Part shown: positions 11,703 to 23,569 of the stretch, in pieces | Layout of the letters: each line of letters starts with the position of its first letter | Position numbering within the stretch: the stretch's first letter is position 1 | Assembly: GCA_026120035.1 (NCBI GenBank) | Contig: JALRME010000025.1 | Location: 248,001 to 312,000, forward strand | Origin: Coleophoma eucalyptorum | Lineage: Eukaryota > Ascomycota > Leotiomycetes > Helotiales > Dermateaceae | Length of the DNA stretch: 64,000 bases | Direction: 5' to 3' | Notes under the pieces: model-generated | The model's input: only the letters and a program-made list of their open reading frames with translations | The model's database searches: none | Told to the model about the DNA's origin: nothing | Made by a program: the position numbers and the translations under genes

Positions 11703-14517
11703 TTATGGTGAAGATCCGGATCCGGATCCGGATCCAGAATTGTTCGATGGTTTCACGCTCAAGCTCAACTTTCTCGATCGTCCCGTCGCAGTTTGGCTAT
11801 TCGAGTTGCTTTGTAGTGGGTGAGGCGGTGGGGCCTGTTGGCCGGGAGGGAACATGCTATAACCTGCACTCGCCTGCCCATAGCCTGCTGGAGCGTACTG
11901 AGTACGGTATCCATCCTGTGATGGAGTGAAACCCAGTTCAGCTTCTTCGTCTACCCGACCATATTCATCCCGAGGGGGGCTCGCCGAAGTAACTCGGAAA
12001 GCTGGGCCACCATCGCTGCTAAATCCAACGCTTGGGGCACTCTCTCCCGGCCTACGTCGGCCTCTTGTCGATTCGCGCTTGAGTAGGGTTCTCACTTCTT
12101 CCACGTCATGAGTTCGTATTCTATCAGCATCATCACCTAGAGTATCATCATCCTCAACATCGATTACTGGTGCTCGTTGATTCAGCGCCATAGCAGCCGC
12201 CGCTTCCGTAGTTCCTCCAAGGAAATCAAGGCCGGTCGACTTTGCATTTGGAGCAGGATCCGTCGGCCTGTTAGGGACAAATTTCTTGGCCTCTTTCTCC
12301 TTTTTGGATTTCTCACGCGCTTCCACTGCATACTTGTCGTCGACACTGACCGAGTAGGTAGGATTACTGGGGCCACCAGCAGGGTCACCACCTCCTCCAG
12401 GACCATGGATCGGAATCTTTCGTAGAGCTAGAACCAATGCACACATGAATTTGCTGCGTCGTGCGGCTCGAACCGTCTCGTTGTGCCAATTGCTCTTATG
12501 CTTGATCTCAATCTTCAATTGAAGCTTGTCCATATTACCGATGCCAGTAGCTTCAAGGATAATATCGGGGTGGAAGTCCCTGCTGTTTTCTGGTGCTCGA
12601 ACAAATGCTTCCATTTCAGAGCGAAGTATCTCGATTTCCTCCAGAGACGTGTCAAAGGAAATAAACATGTCGAGTTGCTCTTTCATAGCCTTGCTACGAG
12701 TGATGTTTTCGATCCAAAGGTTATTGAGAACGATATTAGGAACTTGAACCATCTTCATACAATCAATACGCTTGAAGATCGTATACAACAGCGAGATTTG
12801 TTCAACCACCAGATACTCCTTTTCGGGGCCAACAATATCAACCCGGTCTCCGACATCGTAAGGGTGCTTGATAAACAGGAAAATGCAAGATCCAAGGAAC
12901 TCTTGAGTTGTGACGGCAAAAACGAAGGACAGCGAAAGGAGAGTTGTTCCGGCCGTGGCCAGTGTTGTCACGAATCCAGTGTCCTGGAAGGCAACTGATG
13001 CATGTTAGATTGGGCTCTGCATGATTAATGCTTGAATCTGACTTACCAAAGACAAAGACGACGATGACGAAGAGAATGGTTACCAGAACCTGATCCAAAA
13101 CGCTAATTGCTTGACCCACATCGCGCATGCTGTTTGCAATCATTTTTCTATCTCGGCCGACCTCAACAACCTTCATGATCATTTCGTCAAGACTAATGTC
13201 GCCGTTTCCATCATTATCCAGGTGTTCGAAAGCTTCCTCGGCTTCTTCTTTACGGGCCGGGCCTAAAACTTCTTGAAGGTCCTGCAAGCTCAATGATTCG
13301 CTTCCCTCTACTACAAAGGACATCCACAATCGCTTCGCCAAAGCCTCGGACGATTTAGTTTTTTCAAGTGCCTCAATGACGATGGAGTGGGCAGAGCTTG
13401 GATTGAAGACTTCCTTTCCAGTAATCTCAGATGCGATGTTTCCAAACACAGAAGTGACCTTGTCTCCAAATCTTCCGACATCACCGATGAATTTGAGAGG
13501 TGTGGCGGAACCCGATCGCTTGTGTCCAGTGGTCTTTGCCAGCATAGCCTCAATACTATCGTTGATCAGGTAATCCTCCTCGCGGAATTCATAACAATAC
13601 ATTGGAAACAAGGCTCTGGAGGCATCATAAAGCAGCCCGAGGAGATGGATAGTTCGTTTAGACTCTTTGATGCGTCCATCGAACGAACGACGGTGGTAGT
13701 TGACACTGATTAACTGGATGATCGTCTTCTCTCCAAGATACAGGAGCGAGGAGATCAGGAAAGACAGGAGGACATTCGTCATCCTAGTCTTCCATACGTC
13801 GACACCACCATTTGCGGGCAGGAACACGTTGAGCTTGTCGCTGGTCAAGGCTGTGAAGGTCACCAAATTGGTGACAGTCCAGCCGACAAAGGACAAAGGT
13901 AACTCCAGTGCTCTCAAAACCGAAGCATACTTTCGGGTTCCCGAGCTTACCACACCACACAGGGCCATGAAGACATACGGGATGGCTTTCGAGACCAGCT
14001 TGGAGATCCAAATACTCAACCAGATAATCTCAATCCAGAGAAAGAAGAGATAAAGGCGCATTCCTCCGATGGTGGAATTGGGATAGAGTACTGCGAAAAT
14101 GACGAGGGGGGCAGCCAAGACGGCAGCAACCGGTAACACGTACACCAAGTACCGCGTGACGACGGAGAAGTTGACGATCTTGTTATAGAATCTTCCCAAG
14201 GCATTGACCGATTGCTCTTCGCCATCGGTGCCGATACGCTTGGCTCTAGAATCGAGTTTCTTCATTTTCCGCTTTCCCGCCGTGCCAAAGAAGCCTTTCT
14301 TCTCCTCATCCTTCATCGTCGGTTGGGTGCCGAAGTCATTAAGTGCACCCTCGCCCGGTTTCCGTGCACCGGTGGACGAGCCACCGGTTCGCACATTGGT
14401 TAGGGGAATCTCAGTTTCGTACATGTTGTTTTTGTTGTCCAGAGGTTGGAAACCTTGCCGGGAGAAACGATTGGGGGAGCGTGGGGATAGAGGGGATAAA
14501 GGAGACCGCAACGACAT
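11703..14517 (-). CDS. MscS-type mechanosensitive channel with EF-hand (Msy1/Msy2-like)
   Basis: Two exons, intron 12995-13046, 920 residues. A Pro/Ser-rich cytosolic N-terminus precedes several membrane segments (from about residue 110). A canonical EF-hand (DNDGNGDISLDE, about 433-444) sits just before the pore-lining helix. The MscS core follows: VAFQDTGFVTTLATAGTTLLSLSFVFA, then the beta domain KHPYDVGDRVDI. This order is that of fission yeast Msy1/Msy2, which reside in the endoplasmic reticulum and limit Ca2+ rise and swelling during hypo-osmotic shock. The acceptor at 12995 was chosen because it alone restores the MscS core frame. The C-terminus is a long disordered tail ending in a Gly-Ser repeat. 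Role by family; organelle inferred. Confidence 0.93.
11713..11735. repeat. GGATCC hexamer tandem repeat
   Basis: Nearly four GGATCC units in a row, encoding the Gly-Ser repeat at the C-terminus of the MscS-like channel. A simple coding repeat that could vary in length between strains. Confidence 0.8.
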
Positions 14518-16133
14518 TGACGGTAGATGTGACCCTCAGCAGAGGTAGTGTGCCTTGTCAAGGCATGCAGTTACAGAAAGCGTGGCGGAGTTGGTGTTGG
14601 TGCGTCGCGAGGGTGGAGACGCGGGGTTGGCTGGAGGAATGCGAAGCAAAGAATGAACAATAGTCAGAAGTGAGGAGTTCTGGTGATGGAAGGAGAATCG
14701 AAGCTGAAAAGGTGAAACGGAGTTCCAATGGGAGTTGGAGGAAGGGATTCGTTAGGTTGTCGTGTCGTAGATAGAGTAGAGTAGGATCTCAGCGAAGGGT
14801 GGATATGACGTAGAACGCGAAAAAAGGGTCGTGTGCAGAATTACGCAAAATAGAAGAGAAGGGGAGAGGAGGACGTAACGAAGGAAGTCCGGAGGGAACC
14901 ACGCACTCTAGTACCGATACTAGAGGTTGGTGGTGGTGGTGGTGGTGGTGGTGTTGTGGGATGAAGAGGAAGAAAAAGGACGAAAGAAGTGGCAGAGGCA
15001 AGAGTCAAGAGGCAAAGGGACGAAGGATGCAAACTGGAGTCGAGAGCTTCTGGAAGTGAGTGGTTCGTGTCAGCTTCTCGCCCGTTCCTGAAGACGAATC
15101 CCCTTTTTTCTCATGTCGTCTTGGGGGGCAGGCTGCAGGGTCCAACCCATCCTTCAAGGGCTGAAACCTGCCAATTGCCGGCGTCCCAATCAACTTTTCG
15201 TGCCTTTTTCTTTTTCTTCCCCCCTTTTTGGCTGTTCAGCCCGCCGCCCGCCTGTCGCCTGTTTCACTTACAATTGCGACGACTCGGCATCGCCATTGTG
15301 GTCCTTGATTGGTCAATGGCTCCATTGGATGGCGGATGCTGGCTGGTGGCGTCGTGAGCGGCGGCCCCGTCCAGTGCATTGAAACATTAGATGATCGTTA
15401 GATTGATGCCTTAATCCCATAAAACCCTCTGCTAAGGCGTCTGGCATTCTTTGCTACAGCCATGCGTGCGATGCTGCGTTACGTACAAAACTTGTCCCTC
15501 TCCGACCCATCGCTATTTCCCTGAGTTCTCTTCCAGAGTTTTCCCATCCAGCTGGAGAGACCGTACCCTCTGGCTCCGCCTCGCCGCTCCAGTGTGTGGT
15601 AGCGAAAGATTTGCCTGTCGCACTGCCACCGCACAACAACCTCCGATCAAAGATCAGATCAAGGGTTCGCCCGAGGCTCTGAGCCCTTTGTCCCCCAGTC
15701 CCCCCAACCCAGATCTATTTCCAGCAAAGGCATTAAACTAAAAGTAAAGCTCAGTCGATCATCGACGCGGCTAGGAACGCGTCCACTTTTCTTTCGCTCT
15801 TATGCTGTTCATCTCGCCTAACCTGGCCTCTGCTCCGACACCAACTGCTTTCCGCCTCTTCACTATCGGCGGGGCGGGGCGGAGCTGGAACGTGAGCCAG
15901 CCAGCGAGCCAGCCTGCCAGCCTGCCAGCCTGCCGAACGGTAAAATGGTGGAGCTGGCGGGAAAAGATTGGCAACGCCATTGACGACGAACCTCGTCATC
16001 AGCAATCCATACGAGCCAGAAAATCCAAACCCGATTCACTTCCAGCCCCAACAGCCCGACGTGAGGAGAGAAGGGGATTCGTATCACGGCATCATCACCG
16101 TCGCCTGTCACCCGCTGATCATCCAACCGCATC
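14518..16133. other. Divergent intergenic region (MscS - / YggS +)
   Basis: Shared upstream region of two divergent genes. G/A-rich from 14590 to 15060 on the plus strand, which is a C/T-rich leader for the channel gene. It holds a GGT trinucleotide run at about 14929-14954 and GCCAGCCT-type tandem repeats at about 15895-15935. No coding sequence recognised despite several long low-complexity frames. Confidence 0.5.
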
Positions 16134-17047
<914 letters not shown>

Positions 17048-19228
17048 GAGGCTGTTGAAGAAAATAAATAAGCGAAGAGCGCCAAAAAATAAATAAATAG
17101 TCATTCAGATCTATACCATTCTTCTACCGTGCACCGTATCTAATCTCAAAGATAGAGGGCGTTGCTGTAAGTGGCTGTCCGGTACTCAGAACCTCAGTTC
17201 AGCACCGAAACACCTAACGCAATGGTTAAGCCGGAGAAGGTGGTACCACAGTCACAGAAGAGCCACTCCAGCAAGATCGTCCTCTCAGGCCTAGACATTG
17301 CAATGCAAGCTACCTGGTTTCAATGCATAATCTCGAAACATTTCGTTAATCCTGCACCCTCTCTCTCTCCTTGTGTCGATCGCTTCCGGTCATATCTCGC
17401 CAACTATACTTCCGGTCGTTGTTCTATTATAGTTCCTAGCCGTATAACAAGCAACATGAAATTAACGAACATCCGATTAACTTAAGATCTAATGCATCGT
17501 AACCGGTTAATAAAACCCAATCAAATTCCCTGCTCACCAATTACTCGAAGTTCTTCTAGAGCAGCCTTTTGGGTTCTTGTGCTTAAGCAAAAGGCCCTCC
17601 TTTGAACTTCTTTTGTTTATTAAGCTCCATTGTTTCTCTTTATTTGATTAAGCCATACGGTTATCGTAATGTTCTACCCGGACCCATTCTTGCGGGGTTT
17701 TATGCCGATTCTTACTTTCTAGATTCTGCTGTTTGCCTTCTTGCTATAACCTTGACGAACTATAACATCTCAAATGGTTATTCCTCCCGGTTGGCCTTCT
17801 CCTTGAGGGTCACTACGTTCACATATCTTGACGTACTATTGTGCGATGAAAAAGCTACAGGTGGGATTTGTAATTATGACGGTGTCTAGTTCATATCTTT
17901 TATACCTAGGGACTAAATCAAAGCACATCCTTTCGCAAAATGTTGTGGCCTGCCCTAACGGGTTCGAGAAACTCGGTTTGTCGACTTTGTAAGCTTACAG
18001 ATCCTACAACTTACTGTGAACCACCTGGAGGTTGCTACCTCATCGCGAAGACCATTATCGACACATGAAAGTGCCTAAGGATAAATATAGCTTACTTGCG
18101 GTGCTATTCATTTGCTGGTCCACCTTTGGGTCTAAAGGTTAGAATAGAGCAAGGACCGCTGAAGTTTCTAAAGACAAATAGAATACACGCTAATGTGTAT
18201 GCGTATGATATGGGGATCTTATTGAACCAAATAGAAGCATCGCTTTTCCCTTCCTTGGCCAGCGTTTAGGGACGCCCTCGCATTGATTTCCATCATCTAC
18301 TTCTGTACGCTTTGCCCATGATTTGAATAAAGCGACAGGTGTGGGTTTTGGAATCAGTAAGGTAAGTCAACCACAAGTCGGCATTGCATGATGACAGCAG
18401 TCAGCAGCGGGGGCGGGTAGTGTATTCTGACGGCAGAATGCAGCCTTTGACACAACCGTGGATTTTTTGTACCCATAAGAAGCTTCCCCGCTGTCTTACA
18501 CGGATGCATGCACTCAGACTGAGCGGCATTAGTCGACCATAGGTAAGCCCTTGACGTTAGATGCAGGATATCATCATTATAGGAGTAAGGGATTCACCTA
18601 CATCGTAGCTAAACAATGTCGCATAGTTGAGTTCTGATAGAGTCGTCACACATGTTGGAGGGTTGAATCACGTGATCATTAAGTCAGATGCCAAGAATGG
18701 GGTATGGTAAAATCCGCGAAAGCCATTCGTTTCTTTTTCCCCAAGTCTCCCAAGAGTCTTGGTCTTGCTTGTTTTCTGAGTTAAAATGCTGCAGGCAAGC
18801 ATGCTTGTCGTTGGCCAACGTCAGACCTTTTATCACTTTTTGGCTGACCGGCTGGCTTGCAAAAGATCTCATGCTCGGGGAGCTCGGAGTTCGAATCTCC
18901 GACTGGTAATCATGCCCTTAATTGAAGCCCACGATGAAATCCAATGGAATCAAGAGCAGCAGCTCCTAATTCGCTACTGATGACCTTATGCAAGTTTTTC
19001 AGCGTGTTTTTGGCTGCAGGTACGGGCAGACGTACGTGGTTCAGGTAAGATCTCACTCGACCATCTAATCTATATTGCTCGCTTCTTCCTTATCACCCCA
19101 GCCCCGTACGCCGTCGGCCAATGGTAGAAGCACGTTGCCTGGCTGTCTTGCCCTTTATCACCACTCTGCAGATGAACGACCCAAGTAACAACCGTCATGT
19201 TCCCACAACCGGAGATCCCCCATTGAGG

Positions 19229-19236
19229 CACGTGGG
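19229..19236 (+). promoter_or_regulatory. CACGTGGG, Pho4/NUC-1-type site
   Basis: A CACGTG E-box followed by GG, the high-affinity form bound by Pho4 and NUC-1 type bHLH phosphate-starvation regulators. It lies 133 bp before the start of a secreted phosphodiesterase and 16 bp before a TATAAA. Binding is inferred. Confidence 0.4.
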
Positions 19237-19252
19237 CAGTTCTGGATGAAGA

Positions 19253-19258
19253 TATAAA
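19253..19258 (+). promoter_or_regulatory. TATA box of the sphingomyelinase gene
   Basis: TATAAA 104 bp upstream of the start codon, within the expected distance for a fungal core promoter. Confidence 0.5.
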
Positions 19259-19361
19259 CGAGCCAAGTCCTCATCCTCTCCATTGATTCCGGTCTTGTCT
19301 TGCCTGGCTACCTGTCTCACGCTCGTCACATACCGGTGCTCGCTAGAACTGGAATCTCATC

Positions 19362-21559
19362 ATGGCCAAGATACTTGCCGTAGCAGCACTGCTCTGCTCC
19401 ACCATCAGCTCTGTTCAAGCTGATGTCCCCGGAGCCGAACGCTATACTGCTTCGTCCGCCTTCCCAACGTCGGTATTCAGTAGCTATTATGTCAAGCCCG
19501 AAGCTACTGCCGAACCGCAACCCGCCGTCTATGACCCCATTCTGAACGTCACCTTCCCTCTCAATTTAACCGACCCAAAGACAATCCCTACTGTCAATGA
19601 TGACCCCGTTTATTATCCACCAGCGGTTGCCAATCTCACCAATGCCACTTCTGAGGCACTGGTCCAAGTTGCCTTATCTGAGATCCAGAGCATTATTGCC
19701 GGCGAAGGGGGTCTGTCGGGCAATTGCTCAAAATGTATCGCTGCCCTGTCTGTTGGCAAATTCCTTGCTCAGACTGCGCCATCATATGTGCCAGATGCAA
19801 TGATCTCGCTCTGTCAAGCAACTGGATTCGCCTCGAACTCTTCTTGCACAGCTACCTATGCTGCCGGAAGCTATGGTGCAATCTGGACGCAGGTCTTGGC
19901 CCTGGCTGATATCAACGGTCTCGATGGACGCTATATCTGTAGCACTCTAAGCACCAATTTCTGCACTGCACCAACGACAGCTCCATTGAACACTACAGGG
20001 CTCTTCCCCAAGCCCAAGCCTGCCAATGCTACGGCACCAAAGCCAAGTGGAGAGCGAGTGAAGGTCTTGCACCTCTCAGATTTCCATCTGGATCCAAGAT
20101 ACTCTTTTGCATCCGAGGCGAACTGTTCGTCAGGTCTGTGCTGCAGATATTCCTCAACAATGACCTCACAGGCCGTTTTCCCAGCGCCAATCTATGGAGC
20201 TTATAAGTAAGTCGATGAAATCACCATCCCTTCGTAGGATAACAACCAAAACCCCCTTGACCTGTTTGCTGACTTTCTTAGGTGCGACACCCCATACTAT
20301 CTTGGCCTGTCAGCCCTTCAATCGATTGGCGCCTTGACTGGAACTGGAACCGACCAGTCAACTCCAGCATGGACTATCTACACGGGAGATCTTGTGTCCC
20401 ACGACGCGCAAAACCAGCTATCACGAGCATATGTAGAGTACACTGAAGTCAGTGTGAATGAGATGTTCAAATCCTACATCAAGGGCCCCGTCTTCCCTGT
20501 TCTCGGAAACCACGACAGCAACCCAGAAGCCATTGATGGACCACACAGCATGCCCGGCCCGCTTGGCAAGCAATTCAGCTGGAACTACGAGCATGTGTCC
20601 GGCTTGTGGCAGAACAACGGCTGGCTGAACGCCTCCGAGGCAGAGCAGGCTTCGATCCACTACGCAGCCTACTCAGTCAAGAACCAGTACGGCCTGCGCA
20701 TCATCACCATGAACACTGATTTCTGGTACAAGTCCAACTACCTGAACTACATCAACAGCTCGGACCCAGACGTGTCCGGGACCTTCAAGTTCATGATCGA
20801 CGAGCTCCAAGCCGCCGAGGATGCTGGCGAGCGCGTCTGGATTCTTGGCCACGTCCTCAGCGGCTGGGATGGATCCAACCCACTTGCCAACCCAACCGAT
20901 CTCTTCTACCAGATCATCGACCGCTACTCCCCCCACGTCATCGCCAACGTTTTCTTCGGACACACTCACGAGGACCAGGTCATGATCTACTACGCCAACA
21001 ACGGCACAGTACAGAACGCAAGCACCGCACTGGCAGCGGGCTGGATCGGCCCCAGCGTGACGCCGCTCACGAACCTGAACTCAGGATACCGGCTGTATGA
21101 AGTCGACACTGGCAGTTTCGACATCTACGAAGCCTACACCTTCTACTCGGACGTGAACAGCTTCTCGGCGCTGAACGGCACAGGCCCCGTCTTCCAGCTC
21201 GAATACTCGACCCGTGAAGCCTACGGCAACGCTTCGTCGTGGCCGGAGGATGCTCCGCTCAACGCCACCTTCTGGCATGGGGTGACCGAGGCCATGGAGA
21301 CGGACCGATCGCTAGTGGAGACGTTCAATACCTATCAAGGAAAGAACAGTATCCGTAGCCCGAACTGCACCAGTGATGCTTGTGCCGAGGCTAAGGTTTG
21401 TTACATGAGAAGTGGAAGCGTTGCGCTGGGTAAAGCGTGTCCACAGGGGTGAGTTCTTTTCTTTCTTCCTTGCTGAACACCTCGATGTGGTGCTTTTGCT
21501 AACCTGTCATTTTCAGTTTTGCTTCGGTCCAGAGTGCATACACTGGCACGAACTTCTAA
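19362..21559 (+). CDS. Secreted acid sphingomyelinase-like phosphodiesterase
   Basis: Three exons (introns 20207-20281 and 21449-21516), 684 residues. Signal peptide 1-20, a saposin-B-type Cys-rich region (GNCSKC...SLCQATGF), then a calcineurin-like metallophosphoesterase domain. Metal-binding motifs are in order: LHLSDFHLDP, YTGDLVSHD, GNHDSNP, WILGHVLSG and FFGHTHEDQ. About fifteen N-glycosylation sequons support passage through the secretory route. The family hydrolyses sphingomyelin or related phosphodiesters in lysosome/vacuole or outside the cell. Fungi lack sphingomyelin in quantity, so phosphosphingolipids or phosphate scavenging are possible substrates. The third exon (14 codons) is supported by exact frame closure. 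The upstream CACGTGGG hints at phosphate control. Confidence 0.92.
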
Positions 21560-21758
21560 TCCTGTAGAAAATCTAGTAATAATGAGCAGTCCATGTGAAG
21601 TGACTGATACACCTAATCCCAGAATTCCGTGATCAGGATATCTGATTTGGCCAGGCATGATATACTCAGTAATAAGAAGACTTGGTGATGACGAGACTAT
21701 AGATATCACACAATCTCATAATATTAAAAATGGGTATCTTTTCTGCTCTTACACGCAT

Positions 21759-23440
21759 CTACGTCGTATCCCTTCTCGACTCTCGCAATTGTTCTCTCGC
21801 ATTCTTTTCCCCATTCTTTTCCTCATTCTTGTCCCCATCGACCACTTTCTTGGGCCAATTTCTCGCAATATCAATGTTCTCCCTCGGTGCCACAAATTCC
21901 AGCAGTATAAAAAGTAGATAGTCTATAACTACACACAGACAAAACAGCTTCCCAGCCCAGATGCCACAGCCGTAATATCGTTTCAGTCGATCGATCAACG
22001 CAAAGCTCTGTACACCTGCTCGCCCTCGGGAAGCACTCCAGCTTGATGCATTTGCAGCATCGAAGCCATAGAAATCTGCTTCGCTGAGAGCACCGGAAAT
22101 TCCATCATATACTCGCTCAGTTCGTTGAGCCACATCGTACCAAGAATACATCATCTTGACTTGATCATGAAACTTCTCGGTGCGAACCTTGTTGCTTCGA
22201 AGTGCTGCTATAGCCTTGCCCGTAGCTGCTACGAGATCGTCTTCCTCGGGCTTTGCAAATACTGTCATGTGTGCCGGTAGGACCTCCGGGATGCCTCCCA
22301 CTTGCGTACAGACGACATAGAGCCCACAACTTGCCGCCTCAACGATGACCGTTCCAAATGCTTCTGTCAAACTAGGATGCAGATATATATGTCCTCGAAC
22401 CATTACATCTCGTACTTCCTCGTGTCGGACAGGTCCGAGCATCTCTACCCGATCTTGTAAGACATTCCTCTCCAGCATCTGCTCCAGATCAATTGCTTTT
22501 GGTCCAGATCCTGCGATAATAAATCGAACATTTGGATGTAGCGCTATGATTCTAGGAATTGCTGCAATCAGTAGATCTGTGCCCTTATTGTAGAATAACC
22601 GTGATATCACAACAATTGTTATGGTATCATTGGGACCGAGGACCTGTTGCGGTATAGGATTGTTTTGCCCCAACGTCTGCACTGTTCCGTCGGCAGTGTA
22701 AGCAGGATGTGACAAAGGACGAAAGTTCTCGGCAACGACAGCATTCGGAATGACAGACACCATCAAAGGATCGAGGGATGCTCGCAGAACAGTATTCTCT
22801 TTGCTACAATTCATAATTAGCAGATGAGCATCGAGTCTGCGGAAATAGCTTACCATGTGTGGCTGACACAAATGACATGATCAACGTCGCTGAGTGTGAA
22901 CTTGAGGAGCTTGTTGGTCAAGATACTGCCAGCATCTGCAAAACCAAACAAAGAATGATCTGTGAACACGGCTCGTAGCCCCATAGTCCTTGCATGCAGA
23001 ATAGCCTCATGTGTAAAACTGCTCATAGTCCCATGTCCATGCACAATTTCAATTGCTTCCCGAAGCACGATGTTCCGAAAAATGGGAAAGAAGGAGAAAA
23101 CGGTAGGAAATGTTGCCGAGCGAAACATAACCAAAAACGGGACATGGTAAACTTTCAAGCCATTTGTAAGATATCGTATACCAGTCCTCCCTTCGTATGC
23201 ATGAGTGATCACAATCACTTTGTGTCCTTGGTCGATAAGCTTCGTGGACAGTTGGTAGATGTGACTTTCAATGCCACCAGGTTGGGGAAAGAAGAAGTCG
23301 CTGACCATGGCAATATTGTACGGCATCTTGAATATGTGCAGGCCAGACAACTGCTGGCCAGCAGATGAAGTTAACTTCGATTGCTGCTGTATTCCATTAT
23401 CGAGAGGAGTGATGGCCAGGAGACGAGATGAGGCTGTCAA
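21759..23440 (-). CDS. GPI3: GPI3/PIG-A, catalytic subunit of GPI-GlcNAc transferase
   Basis: Two exons, intron 22804-22853, 543 residues from the first ATG. It transfers GlcNAc from UDP-GlcNAc to phosphatidylinositol, the first step of GPI-anchor synthesis, on the cytosolic face of the ER. Visible: [19 protein letters not shown] at the start of the GT4 fold, [50 protein letters not shown] across the splice, IPNAVV, the EX7E-type segment [15 protein letters not shown] and GGIPEVLP. A single membrane segment near residue 480 ([18 protein letters not shown]) precedes a charged tail, as in PIG-A. A second in-frame ATG at 23326 would give 505 residues and starts right at the conserved region; it may be the true start. 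Confidence 0.95.
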
Positions 23441-23569
23441 CTTGGAGGACGCGAGGCGCGATTAGGTCTCTCACCGCCCGGCAGTACTTTTGAAATAGCA
23501 AAAAAGTTCTGGAGTTCAATCAGCCTTGCGACAGAGAAAGCTTACAAGAAGAATCTTTCGCATATCACC
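23441..23569. promoter_or_regulatory. Divergent promoter, GPI3 (-) / DBP6 (+)
   Basis: Only 129 bp separate the two start codons, so both essential housekeeping genes must share this promoter region. No TATA box is evident, as is common for such genes. Confidence 0.6.

Larger units (their letters stand above)
17048..19361. other. Long intergenic region, no gene recognised
   Basis: 2.3 kb of mixed composition. Frames at 17171-17485, 17602-17889 and 18684-18980 lack domains. A B-box-like segment with a perfect 5-bp stem lies near 18885-18901 but no cloverleaf could be built around it. The last 140 bp is the sphingomyelinase promoter, described separately. Confidence 0.45.

Noticed and set aside
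18840..18910. tRNA-like segment with T-arm CGGAG-TTCGAAT-CTCCG
   Set aside because: The T arm is perfect, but no D arm, anticodon stem or matching acceptor stem could be built upstream, with or without an intron. At best a tRNA fragment.
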